Shown: positions 45,982 through 54,658 of the stretch, piece by piece | Numbering within the stretch: the first letter of the stretch is position 1 | Layout of the letters: each line of letters begins with the position of its first letter | Assembly (NCBI GenBank): GCA_963783085.1 | Contig: CAWAMJ010000011.1 | Coordinates: 62,001 to 126,000, forward strand | Length of the DNA stretch: 64,000 bases | Reading direction: 5' to 3' | DNA from: CAVYUC01 sp963783085 | Lineage (GTDB): Bacteria > Bacteroidota > Bacteroidia > Bacteroidales > Prolixibacteraceae | Made by a program: the position numbers and the translations under genes | Notes under the pieces: generated by a model | Seen by the model: the letters and a program-made list of their open reading frames with translations, nothing else | What the model was told of the DNA's origin: nothing | Databases searched by the model: none

Positions 45982-46622
45982 TGGGGTTTTCACAAAAAAT
46001 AGAAACCAAAGCCGGTATTATTGGAGTTTGGGAATTAACTGAATCGAGTGAGGAAATGGCGGAAATGTTCATCTTTTCCGAAAAAGAGAAAGACAGGTTC
46101 AGCAAACTTAAAATTGAAAAGCGAAAAAAAGAATTTCTTGCTGTACGGTTGCTGTTGGCGAAACTAATAGGTAAGAAAACAGAGCTTTCATACGGTACAC
46201 AGGGAAACCCGATATTAACCGGCAGCAATTTTCACATCAGCATTTCGCATTCCAATGAATTGGCTACGGTATTTCTTTCGGAAAAAACCGGAGGGATCGA
46301 TACTGAAAATATAAATCGTGACACCGAAAAAATTGCCACCCGTTTTTTACACAGCTACGAACGAAAGTTTATCAAAAATGAACCTGACCCGGCGCTGGCC
46401 AGAGTCGTTTACTGGGCAGCCAAGGAAGCCATTTACAAATGTGCGCTGGAAAAGGAGGTTGAATTTAATTCGCAAATTGTTGTACAACCTTTTCACGTTA
46501 AACCGAAAGGCAGTTTTCGGGGTACACTAAACACGCTTGCAAAATCGGTTTCCTTTACGTTGTGGTATTTCTTTTTCGGAAACAATGTGGTGGTATATTG
46601 TGTTGAAGATAAAAATTTTTAA
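45981..46622 (+). CDS. 4'-phosphopantetheinyl transferase, Sfp type
   Basis: Transfers phosphopantetheine from CoA to carrier proteins. The start ATG 45981 overlaps the gldD stop; a GTG nine bases upstream is possible but less likely. Motifs: 'SISHSNELATVFLSEKTGG' followed by 'IDTENINRD' (metal-binding Asp), and 'YWAAKEAIYKCA' (the W-x-x-K-E-A core). The length is 213. The gldE-gldD-PPTase order is a recurrent Bacteroidota arrangement. Whether it serves fatty-acid ACP or a secondary-metabolite carrier is not shown. Confidence 0.9.
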   Translation: MGFSQKIETKAGIIGVWELTESSEEMAEMFIFSEKEKDRFSKLKIEKRKKEFLAVRLLLAKLIGKKTELSYGTQGNPILTGSNFHISISHSNELATVFLSEKTGGIDTENINRDTEKIATRFLHSYERKFIKNEPDPALARVVYWAAKEAIYKCALEKEVEFNSQIVVQPFHVKPKGSFRGTLNTLAKSVSFTLWYFFFGNNVVVYCVEDKNF

Positions 46623-46627
46623 CTACC

Positions 46628-48127
46628 ATGAGAAAACCGGAAAATCAGGTACTGGTTATTTTTGGCGCTTCCGGCGATTTAACCAAACGTAAACTGGTAC
46701 CGGCGCTTTTCAAGTTATATCAGCAAAAATTATTGCCCGAAAAATTCGCAGTGCTGGGTGCATCTCGCACACCAATGACGGATGAAGAATTCAGGGAAAG
46801 TTCGGGAGAATTTTTGTCAGAGGGCAGTAATCATGGGGAATTTAAGAAAATGCTTTTCTATGAATCTGTTTCCCCATCGAACGAAAATGATTTTACAAAA
46901 CTAAAAGAGCGGCTAAATAAAATTACGACGGAACAAAATATTGATGCAAACTTTATTTTTTATCTGTCGACGCCGCCTTCTGTTTATGAAATAATTCCCA
47001 AAAATTTAGCAAAAACAGGATTAAACCAATCAGAAAAATATTTCAGGCGATTGATTGTTGAAAAACCATTCGGCATTGATTTGAAATCAGCTAAAAAGTT
47101 GAATATAGACCTGTTAAATTATTTTAACGAAAAACAGATTTACCGCATCGACCATTACCTTGGAAAAGAAACGGTGCAGAACATGCTGGTTACCCGTTTT
47201 TCCAATGGAATTTTTGAACCGCTGTGGAACCGGAATTTTATCGAACACGTGGAAATAACTTCTGCGGAAAGCCTTGGTGTGGAAGGACGCGGAGGATATT
47301 ACGACCACGCGGGCGCATTGCGCGATATGTTGCAAAATCACCTGATGCAGTTGGTTGGATTTGTTGCCATGGAACCGCCGGTTGTAATTGAAGCCGATGC
47401 CATCAGAAACGAAATTGTAAAGGTATTTCAATCACTGCGCCCGATTCCCGAAAACAAAGTTTCGAAATACGTCATTCGCGGGCAGTACAGCGAATCGAAA
47501 ATCAGAGGCGAGCAGATAAAGGGTTACCGGCAGGAACCGGGAGTAGATAAACTTTCGAGGACGGAGACGTTTGTAGCGGCCAAATTCTTTATCGACAACT
47601 GGCGCTGGGGCGGAGTCCCGTTTTACATCCGAACCGGGAAAAAACTACCTGCGAGGGTTACCGAAGTTGTTATTCATTTTAAACAGGCGCCGCATCATTT
47701 GTTCAACAACAGTAATCTGGAAAGTTCCGGCACCAACAAACTTGTGATTCGCATTCAACCCGACGAAGGAATTTTGCTGAAATTCGGCATGAAAACACCA
47801 GGCGCCGGATTTCAGGTTCAAACTGTGAATATGGATTTCCACTATTCCGATTTGCCCGGGGAACCTCTTACTTCGGCTTACGAACGGTTGCTGCTCGATT
47901 GCATGCAAGGCGACGCCACACTTTACGCCCGCGGCGACGCAGTGGAAGAAGCCTGGCGATTTGTTCAGCCGGTTTTAAACGCATGGCAAACCAATCCTGA
48001 AATTCCGATTTACGGTTATCCGGCCGGAACATGGGGACCCGAAATTTCTGATAAATTAATTTCCGGCGAAACCTGGCGCTATCCATGTAAAAATCTAACA
48101 AACGATGGGATATACTGTGAATTATAA
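46628..48127 (+). CDS. zwf: Glucose-6-phosphate 1-dehydrogenase
   Basis: First step of the oxidative pentose-phosphate pathway, producing NADPH and 6-phosphogluconolactone. The 499-residue protein starts 'MRKPENQVLVIFGASGDLTK' (dinucleotide-binding GASGDL). The active site 'YRIDHYLGKETVQNML' is intact, as are 'EKPFGIDLKSA' and 'YIRTGKKLPAR'. It begins 5 nt after the PPTase gene and is followed by pgl 12 nt later, so steps 1 and 2 are paired. A 6-phosphogluconate dehydrogenase gene is not in the window. Confidence 0.97.
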   Translation: MRKPENQVLVIFGASGDLTKRKLVPALFKLYQQKLLPEKFAVLGASRTPMTDEEFRESSGEFLSEGSNHGEFKKMLFYESVSPSNENDFTKLKERLNKITTEQNIDANFIFYLSTPPSVYEIIPKNLAKTGLNQSEKYFRRLIVEKPFGIDLKSAKKLNIDLLNYFNEKQIYRIDHYLGKETVQNMLVTRFSNGIFEPLWNRNFIEHVEITSAESLGVEGRGGYYDHAGALRDMLQNHLMQLVGFVAMEPPVVIEADAIRNEIVKVFQSLRPIPENKVSKYVIRGQYSESKIRGEQIKGYRQEPGVDKLSRTETFVAAKFFIDNWRWGGVPFYIRTGKKLPARVTEVVIHFKQAPHHLFNNSNLESSGTNKLVIRIQPDEGILLKFGMKTPGAGFQVQTVNMDFHYSDLPGEPLTSAYERLLLDCMQGDATLYARGDAVEEAWRFVQPVLNAWQTNPEIPIYGYPAGTWGPEISDKLISGETWRYPCKNLTNDGIYCEL

Positions 48128-48139
48128 TTTGAAAAAGTG

Positions 48140-48868
48140 ATGAAAGCTTCAATCGATGTGCGGATTTTGGAAACTCCTGCAAATGTATGTAAAGCGGTGG
48201 CTGGTGAAATTTATAGTTTAATTCAGGATCATCAGCAACCGGTATTTCATATTGCGGTATCGGGCGGAAATACGCCTAAAAAAATGTTTGATATTCTCGG
48301 TAAAAAATATTCGAATACAATTCCATGGAAAAAAGTGCATGTTTGGTTTGTTGACGAACGTTGCGTACCTCCGGACAATGAACAAAGCAATTTTAAACTG
48401 GCCAATGATTTTTTATTCACGCATGTTTCAATTCCGGAAGGAAACATTCACCGGATGAGGGGAGAAAACGATCCCAAAGAAGAAGCTCAGCGATATTCAG
48501 AGGAAATTGGAAAAACCCTGAACCGGCGCGACGGTTTTCCGGTGTTCGATTTAATCGTTTTAGGAATAGGCGACGACGGCCACACGGCATCGATATTTCC
48601 CGGACAACTCCGCCTTTTCGAAGAGGAAAAATTCTGTGCGGCATCTGTTCACCCGCAAACAGGGCAGCACCGTGTAACATTAACAGGAAAAGTGTTGAAT
48701 AATGCCAACCGTTTGATTTTCATGGTTGCCGGCAAAAGCAAAGCAAAATGCGTGTCGGAAATCATGAACGATACAAAAGCAGCTAAAAAAATGCCGGCTT
48801 TTTATGTTTCGCCCAAAAACGGGCGCCTCACCTGGTTTCTCGACGAATCAGCCGCTTCAGAAATCTAA
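48140..48868 (+). CDS. pgl: 6-phosphogluconolactonase
   Basis: Hydrolyses the lactone made by Zwf. ATG 48140 is preferred over the GTG just upstream at 48137. A 242-residue protein of the DevB/SOL family: 'HIAVSGGNTPKKMFDIL', 'VHVWFVDERCVPPDNEQSN' and 'VLGIGDDGHTASIFPG' are diagnostic. It is tightly linked to zwf. Its last 4 nt overlap the 3' end of the convergent hydrolase gene. Confidence 0.95.
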   Translation: MKASIDVRILETPANVCKAVAGEIYSLIQDHQQPVFHIAVSGGNTPKKMFDILGKKYSNTIPWKKVHVWFVDERCVPPDNEQSNFKLANDFLFTHVSIPEGNIHRMRGENDPKEEAQRYSEEIGKTLNRRDGFPVFDLIVLGIGDDGHTASIFPGQLRLFEEEKFCAASVHPQTGQHRVTLTGKVLNNANRLIFMVAGKSKAKCVSEIMNDTKAAKKMPAFYVSPKNGRLTWFLDESAASEI

Positions 48869-49881
48869 TTGGAACTGTTAACCGGTTTTAAACGAAGTAT
48901 TTCTTCCCCGAATTTTTCGGTAGCCTGAATGACGTCATTCACACATCCTGAAGTTAATTCACACCCAATAACATGATCGCCCGCCTCAGGAAACGCGACT
49001 TTCATTTTTCGGTCTTCCGGAGTCCCTAATTGATCAAACATTTCCAACATGGCGCTCACCTTCACAGTCTGGTCCTGATGCTCGTCATCTTTATAGTAAT
49101 ACCCGAGAAAAACCGGCGTGGTAACATTTTCGAACGTTTCTTTTGTCATCGTTTCATCCATCAGTTGCTGCAGGTACACCACCGCTTCCATCCGGTATTT
49201 GCAATCCCAGTACCTGCAGGTTTCCGAAAGCGAATCTTCTTCCGTCACGCGATATTTACCGCCATTCACTTTCCTCCCGATTTGCAGTCCCCACGGGCCT
49301 GAAAGCAGAAATGCCGCGCTGTTATTGATTTCGATGTTTGGTGAAAAAAGAATCAATCCATCAACATATTCCGGAAAATCGGAAGCCAGCTTTAGTGCCA
49401 GGGTCCCGCCGGTTGAAGTTCCCATAATAATCACTTTTTTACCCAGGCTGCGCGCAATCATCAGTGCTTCCTTGGCCGATTCCCACAACCGATCGGGCGT
49501 CATGTCAACCAACGCATCTGTTGTATCAATCCCATGAGACGCCAGCCGCGGAAAATAGGCATTAAAACCGAAATGGCGGGCAAATTCCACATTTGTTGGA
49601 TAACCTTCGTACCACGATGCCGAAAAGCCGTGCAGGTAAAGCAGGCAATAATCCGTGCGTTCCTTCACCGAATCATTCGCCCAGATAATTCGTGATTCAT
49701 TATCTTCCTTCACATTTCGTCCCTCGCTTTTGCTATCTACAAACTCTTCGATATTGGCAATACTCGCCCAAATGGAAGGCAGGTTTTTATTCAGTTCGGG
49801 TTTGGGAGGTTTGGGACCGATCAGGTAAATAACCACCAGTGCCAGGATTAACAGCAAAAGGAAGCGAAAAATTCTTTTCAT
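48865..49881 (-). CDS. Alpha/beta hydrolase with N-terminal membrane anchor
   Basis: A 338-residue serine hydrolase. The first 25 residues form a signal or anchor helix ('FLLLLILALVVIYLIG'). The oxyanion segment is 'LYLHGFSASWYEG', and the nucleophile Ser lies in 'IIMGTSTGGTLALKLA', a GxSxG variant. A late His is likely in 'EAGDHVIGCEL'. The family resembles bacterial carboxylesterases and lysophospholipases. The substrate is unknown. It is convergent with pgl with a 4-nt overlap and 71 nt downstream of dinB on the same strand. Confidence 0.8.
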   Translation of the reverse strand: MKRIFRFLLLLILALVVIYLIGPKPPKPELNKNLPSIWASIANIEEFVDSKSEGRNVKEDNESRIIWANDSVKERTDYCLLYLHGFSASWYEGYPTNVEFARHFGFNAYFPRLASHGIDTTDALVDMTPDRLWESAKEALMIARSLGKKVIIMGTSTGGTLALKLASDFPEYVDGLILFSPNIEINNSAAFLLSGPWGLQIGRKVNGGKYRVTEEDSLSETCRYWDCKYRMEAVVYLQQLMDETMTKETFENVTTPVFLGYYYKDDEHQDQTVKVSAMLEMFDQLGTPEDRKMKVAFPEAGDHVIGCELTSGCVNDVIQATEKFGEEILRLKPVNSSN

Positions 49882-49952
49882 GTTCAGCTCAATTTTTGTT
49901 CGAAATTACGATTTAAATTTGAGCTAAATTATTTCAGTAAAAGTTTTCAGGG

Positions 49953-51041
49953 TTAAAATTCGATGACGAGTTGTACGGGCTGTTTAATTCCTTCGTGCCT
50001 GAAGTTGGAGAGCGTCAGACCGAGCAGCCTGATGCCTTTTAAAAATATGCCCGATTTCATGAGTGATTTTCCCTCTTTTAGCAAATCGTTTTTCGAGGAA
50101 AAATATCCTGAAATAGTTTTGCTGCGGGTATGCTGTTCAAAATCGGCGTATTTATATTTCAGCGTGAGTGTTTTGGCTATCACCTGGGAACGTTCGGCGC
50201 GTTCCCACAGAATATCCACGATTTTGAGCATTTCATTTTCCAGGTCTTTTTCCAAAAACAGGTCGGTGGAAAAAGTTTGTTCTGCGCCTACCGATTTTCG
50301 CTCGCGCGATGGTTCTACCGGCCGGTGATCTTCGCCCCGGCTAATTTCGTAATAATAATTGCCCGATTTTCCGAAAAGCCGAACCAATTCCAGGCGGTCA
50401 ATCTTTCGCAAATCACTGCCGAACCAGATGCCCGTCTTATTTAGCTTTTCAGCCGTAACTTTCCCAATTCCATAGAATTTCCGCACTTCGAGGTTGTCGA
50501 TAAAATCCTGTGCATCGTGGGGAGTGACCACAAATATTCCGTCGGGTTTGTTTACGTCGGACGCTACTTTTGCCAAAAACTTATTGTACGAAACGCCGGC
50601 AGATGCAGTAAGGTTGGTTTCCCGTTTTATCCGTTCCCGAATTTCCTGTGCGATTAACGTGGCGGAAGGTTTTCCTTTTTTTGCGTAAGTGACATCGAGG
50701 TAAGCTTCGTCGAGCGAGAGCGGTTCCACCAAATCAGTATATTCAAAAAAGATGTCGCGAATCTGGTTTGAGATTTCTTTGTACCGGTAAAATCGCGGTT
50801 TCACAAAAATGAGACCGGGGCATTTGCGCTTAGCCACTTTCGATGACATGGCGGAATGCACCCCAAATTTTCGCGATTCATAACTGGCAGCGGCTACCAC
50901 TCCCCTGTCGCCGGAACCGCCTACCGCAATCGGTTTTCCCCGCAACTCCGGATTATCGAGCTGTTCCACCGATGCAAAAAATGCATCCATGTCCACATGA
51001 ATTATTTTGCGAATGTTTTCCAATTTCTTCAGTAAATCCAA
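49953..51041 (-). CDS. dinB: DNA polymerase IV (Y-family)
   Basis: Translesion DNA polymerase of 362 residues. Catalytic motifs: 'IIHVDMDAFFASVEQLDNPE' near the N-terminus and 'PLSLDEAYLDVT' for the palm acidic residues; 'YNKFLAKVASDVNKPDG' and the HhH 'FYGIGKVTAEKLNKTGIW' follow. The little-finger domain fills the C-terminal third. It lacks an obvious canonical beta-clamp QLxLF tail; 'QPVQLVIEF' at the end is the candidate. No SOS-box-like operator could be assigned. Confidence 0.95.
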   Translation of the reverse strand: MDLLKKLENIRKIIHVDMDAFFASVEQLDNPELRGKPIAVGGSGDRGVVAAASYESRKFGVHSAMSSKVAKRKCPGLIFVKPRFYRYKEISNQIRDIFFEYTDLVEPLSLDEAYLDVTYAKKGKPSATLIAQEIRERIKRETNLTASAGVSYNKFLAKVASDVNKPDGIFVVTPHDAQDFIDNLEVRKFYGIGKVTAEKLNKTGIWFGSDLRKIDRLELVRLFGKSGNYYYEISRGEDHRPVEPSRERKSVGAEQTFSTDLFLEKDLENEMLKIVDILWERAERSQVIAKTLTLKYKYADFEQHTRSKTISGYFSSKNDLLKEGKSLMKSGIFLKGIRLLGLTLSNFRHEGIKQPVQLVIEF

Positions 51042-51099
51042 CCGACACCGGTTTGGTTGTGCTTCTTTTTCAAACTCTTGCAGACTAAATGAATGCCAA

Positions 51100-51315
51100 T
51101 TACTCTAATTCGCCCGATTCCTTTATGATTTCCATCACCCGCTCCAAATCCGATTCTTTCACCTGGAGTTCGACAACGAATGTGGCGAGATGGCTGAAAA
51201 CCTGTGTCGTCAATTCATTTTTCAGGAAACATTCAATACCTTCCGATTCGAGCCTGCTTTTTAACACCGCCAATTCCGACGGATAATGAGATTCTTTTAC
51301 GGTTACCCAGTTCAT
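51100..51315 (-). CDS. DUF2007-domain small protein
   Basis: A 71-residue protein resembling DUF2007 (putative signal-transducing) proteins: an N-terminal 'SHYPSELAVLKSRLESEGIE' helix region for ligand or domain contact, followed by 'VVELQVKESDLERVMEII'. It lies 58 nt upstream of dinB and 23 nt downstream of the antiporter gene, all on the minus strand. Family relatives are found alone or fused to membrane proteins. Its role is unknown. Confidence 0.75.
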   Translation of the reverse strand: MNWVTVKESHYPSELAVLKSRLESEGIECFLKNELTTQVFSHLATFVVELQVKESDLERVMEIIKESGELE

Positions 51316-51338
51316 CTGTATAAAAATTAATTTCGATT

Positions 51339-52550
51339 TTATTCTAACTGATTTTCCTCAAATTTCACCGACGCATTTTCTTTCCGCGACGCAATTAACG
51401 ACCACGCCATGATGATACTCGTGGCGATAATCACAACAAAAAGTACGCCCCGTTCAAAATGCTCGGTTTTCAATGATTCGGGAATGGCAAAAAACAGCAA
51501 TACCGAAATTAATCCGCGGGGAGCAATAAAAATCTGGGGCACAAAATCGCGTTTTTCAATCACTACGTATAACAGGAAACGTAGCATGAATGCAGCAATC
51601 AAAAACATGATGCTGATTAACCAAACATCGAAATTCAGTAATGATTCGAGCGGAAGTGTCATTCCAAAAACCACGAAAAAGAAAGTTCGTACCAAAAATG
51701 CAGTTTCGGCAGTAATCATTTTGAATTCGTCGAAAACAGCATCAATTTTTTCATCCTTCAGCCATAATTCCAGCCGTTTTATAAGTAAAACTTTATGGTT
51801 TCGAAGCAACAATCCGAACATTAAAATAATTATCAGCGACGAAAGGTGCAAAAGCTTACCCACCGAATAAAGCAAAACCAGCGCAGCCAGAAAAAGAAAA
51901 AATTTAGCCTCGCCTTTTATGTTTTGAATGATGTACAGCAAAACATAACTCATTACCACTGAAGTCAGCACCGTCAGTACAATGTTGCTCCCAATGGCAA
52001 AACTTAACTGCCTCATGCCTTCCACTTCCAGATTTTCAATAATCATATAAAAGACCATAATACCAAGGATATCGGAAATGGTACTTTCATAAATCAGAAA
52101 TTCCTTTTTGTATTTCCCGAGGTTGACGACGCTGGGAATAATGATGGCGCTGCTTAAAATAGACAATGGGATAGCATACACCAGTGCGGGTAAAAATCGG
52201 GTTCCGGGAATAAAAAGCTGAATTAAAAATGAAAGGGTGAATGATGTGGTTACCAGCGAAACAGATGCAATTGTAAATGATTTCCAAATGGTCGGCCATT
52301 TTTCGCGGGTTAGTTTCAAATCGAGCGCTGCTTCCAGCACAATCATGATTAGCCCAACAATTCCGAGAATTTCGAGAACAACACTATAGTCGGGTTGTAT
52401 AGCAAAATAAAGCAAGACCTGCTGAATTCCGACGCCCAGGAGCATAAGCAGTAAAACACTCGGAATGTTGGTTTTACGGGCGAACATACTGAAGAAAAAT
52501 GAAATAATGATTACGACACAAAGGCCTATTATAAAAAGATATGCATTCAT
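51339..52550 (-). CDS. CPA-type cation/proton antiporter, membrane domain only
   Basis: A 403-residue inner-membrane protein with roughly 12 helices and no cytoplasmic nucleotide-binding domain. 'NIPSVLLLMLLGVGIQQVL' and 'LIMIVLEAALDLKL' are the early Na+/H+ exchanger segments, and 'SILSSAIIIPSVVNL' and 'ESTISDILGIMVFYM' resemble the crossed-helix ion site with a conserved Asp. 'FIAPRGLISVLLFFAIP' is also typical. Exchange of Na+ or K+ for H+ is the expected activity. No regulatory partner is adjacent. Confidence 0.85.
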   Translation of the reverse strand: MNAYLFIIGLCVVIIISFFFSMFARKTNIPSVLLLMLLGVGIQQVLLYFAIQPDYSVVLEILGIVGLIMIVLEAALDLKLTREKWPTIWKSFTIASVSLVTTSFTLSFLIQLFIPGTRFLPALVYAIPLSILSSAIIIPSVVNLGKYKKEFLIYESTISDILGIMVFYMIIENLEVEGMRQLSFAIGSNIVLTVLTSVVMSYVLLYIIQNIKGEAKFFLFLAALVLLYSVGKLLHLSSLIIILMFGLLLRNHKVLLIKRLELWLKDEKIDAVFDEFKMITAETAFLVRTFFFVVFGMTLPLESLLNFDVWLISIMFLIAAFMLRFLLYVVIEKRDFVPQIFIAPRGLISVLLFFAIPESLKTEHFERGVLFVVIIATSIIMAWSLIASRKENASVKFEENQLE

Positions 52551-52603
52551 ATTATGAGTGTGCTTCCAATTTACCCAAAAGAGGTTCGATGCAAAAAAAC
52601 TAA

Positions 52604-52639
52604 AAAAAAGCCGTTCTTCTATAATAAAGACGACTTTTT
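52604..52639 (-). terminator. Imperfect terminator hairpin after the first GH29 gene
   Basis: An imperfect 14-bp inverted repeat flanked by A/T runs lies 20 nt past the fucosidase stop on the minus strand. It has three mismatches or wobbles, hence modest confidence. Confidence 0.45.
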
Positions 52640-52659
52640 CAAAATTTGCTGTATTTCAA

Positions 52660-54209
52660 CTACAAATCAATTTTAAAAACCACTGCCTTTTCATCGGGAG
52701 GATTACCCGGGGTTTTTATTTGCAATCCGTTTTCCTGCAAAGTGAATTCCACTTTTTCATCGGTTCCAAGCAACGATACATTTTTAATTTGCTTTGGTTC
52801 AGGCCACTGACCATTTGCAAAAGATTCCAGCAAAACACTGGTATTATTTCCCGGCCAGCCAAGCAGTGTCGCATAAATTACATCTCCTTTGGTTGTGTAC
52901 CGGACATCTTTGGCCGAATATTTTATTTTCAGGAATTTCTCATGGTTGCTGAAATTTCCTTCCGGTTCTTTGGTGGGGCCTTCGCCGTAAGTGTACCACG
53001 GACGTGTGCTGTAAATCGATTCGCCGTTTTTATTCAGCCAGTCGCCAATGGTTAAAAGCACCTCTTTTTGATTGTCAGGGATTGTTCCCTCAGCTTTTGG
53101 TGAAATATTCAGCAACAACACACCATTTTTACTGACAATATCAATCAGCACATGCAACACATCGACGGCAGGTTTAATCTGCAGGTTTTCAGTGTAACAC
53201 CAACTGCCCATGCTAATCGTTTCGTCAGTCATCCAGGTTTTTTCGCCCAACTTATTTTTTCGCGATTTTTCCAGGTCGTCCACACTGACCTCCAGCGGCA
53301 AATCATCCTGTTTCCGCACAATTACCACATCTTTTCCCAAATCTGCAGCCTGATTTAAATAGTAGGCACAAAATTTCTGACGATAGTTTTCCGGGATCTT
53401 ATCGAGCATATAATCGAACCAAATGATATCGGGTTGATATTTATCGATCACTTCCTTCAGTTTTCCAAACCAGACATCTTCATACCATTGTTCAGCCGGA
53501 ATGTTCCCGTACATATAATTCAGTTCCGGATCATCCAAGGTTGGAGGAGTTCCGGGAAACAGCGGGTAATGACTGTCAGCAAATGCCTGAGACGGGTTGT
53601 CTTTGTGCTTTTCAATTTCTTCCTTTTCTTTCCCTTTGTAGCGTTGCAGGTCTTTGGCATGATGAAAAGTGGTGATCAGCTTCATATCGCGGCTTTTAAT
53701 CGCTTTTTCCAGCTCGCCGAGAATATCGCGGTGCGGCCCTTTGTCCATGGTATTCCAGGGGGTAATTTCGCTGTCCCACATCGAAAACCCGTCGTGGTGC
53801 TCGGCCACCGGTCCGGCAAAACGCGCACCGGCTTTTTTAAACAAATCGGCCCACTCTCCGGCATCGAAGTTTTCGGCTTTGAACATCGGCACAAAATCGT
53901 GATAACCAAATTCCGCAGGTGTTCCGTATTTTTCAATGTGGTGTTTGTTTTCCGGAGAACCCGGGATGTGCATGTTTCTCGGATACCATTCGTTACCAAA
54001 CGCAGGAACAGAATAGATGCCCCAGTGGAAATATATGCCAAATTTTGCGTCCTGAAACCAATCGGGCTGTTCGTTATACTTCGCCAGCGACTCCCAGTTT
54101 TCCTCAAATTTCGGTTCAGAAGATTTCTCGCCGGAAGTTTTTTTGGGGGAAGAACTGCACCGGCAAAAACAGCCAGAATTATTAAAAAAGAAAAAATTTT
54201 GGTTTTCAT
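52660..54209 (-). pseudogene. GH29 alpha-L-fucosidase lipoprotein disrupted by a one-base frameshift
   Basis: Encodes an alpha-L-fucosidase whose reading frame is interrupted at the lipobox. From 54209 the frame gives a signal peptide ('MKTKIFSFLIILAVFAG'). A missing base between 54159 and 54160 would continue as 'CSSSPKKTSGEKSS', making a classical lipobox Ala-Gly-Cys. The main frame then gives 'WFQDAKFGIYFHWGIYSVPA', 'EHHDGFSMWDSEITPWN' and 'DIIWFDYMLDK' (predicted nucleophile Asp), all GH29 hallmarks, ending normally at 52660. The first in-frame ATG of the main part (53973) would omit the conserved 'FGIYFHWG' strand. Either a real loss of function or a sequence error. Confidence 0.85.
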
Positions 54210-54296
54210 ATTCGTATCGGTTTAATTGGAAATATTTTTATAAAACTTCAGCAGAGATGTAATATATTGCGTCTCTGCCCCGCAATCAGGATAAAA

Positions 54297-54647
54297 TCAT
54301 TTATCCATTTTAAAAATGCGTTCCATCAGCAGCCATTTTTCATCGGCGGATGCATCGGCAGAAGTTTTCTGGAATTGTGAAACATAGGTTTCCCACTCTG
54401 CCTGCCGGGGTTTTTGAGCCAGTTCCTTCATCGCTTTGTCGTGGTCGAAATCCGGAACCGTGTCCATTATCATAAAAAGCTGTGTCCCGCGAAGATAGAT
54501 TTCCATGTCTAAAATGCCAACTTCGCGCATTCCCTGCGTAATTTCAGGCCAGACCGCGCCCGGCGCATGCACCTTTTTGTACGCTTCGATTAAACGTGGA
54601 TCGTCTTCCAGTTTTAATGTTTTGCAAAAACGTTTTATTTCAGCCAT
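54297..54647 (-). CDS. L-rhamnose mutarotase-family protein (RhaM/YiiL), probably for L-fucose-like sugars
   Basis: A 116-residue alpha-beta barrel of the L-rhamnose mutarotase family, which interconverts sugar anomers. Features: 'MAEIKRFCKTLKLEDDPRLI' start with 'YKKVHAPGAVWPEI' (conserved His), 'MEIYLRGTQLFMIMDT' and the closing 'EKWLLMERIFKM'. It lies 11 nt downstream of fucP and 87 nt upstream of the fucosidase, so the natural substrate is more likely L-fucose or L-galactose than L-rhamnose. That substrate choice is inference from context. Confidence 0.85.
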   Translation of the reverse strand: MAEIKRFCKTLKLEDDPRLIEAYKKVHAPGAVWPEITQGMREVGILDMEIYLRGTQLFMIMDTVPDFDHDKAMKELAQKPRQAEWETYVSQFQKTSADASADEKWLLMERIFKMDK

Positions 54648-54658
54648 AACTTTTTGAT

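Noticed and set aside
53434..54225. 263-residue plus-strand ORF
   Set aside because: Antisense of the GH29 gene; hydrophobic and Phe/Arg rich as expected of a shadow frame.
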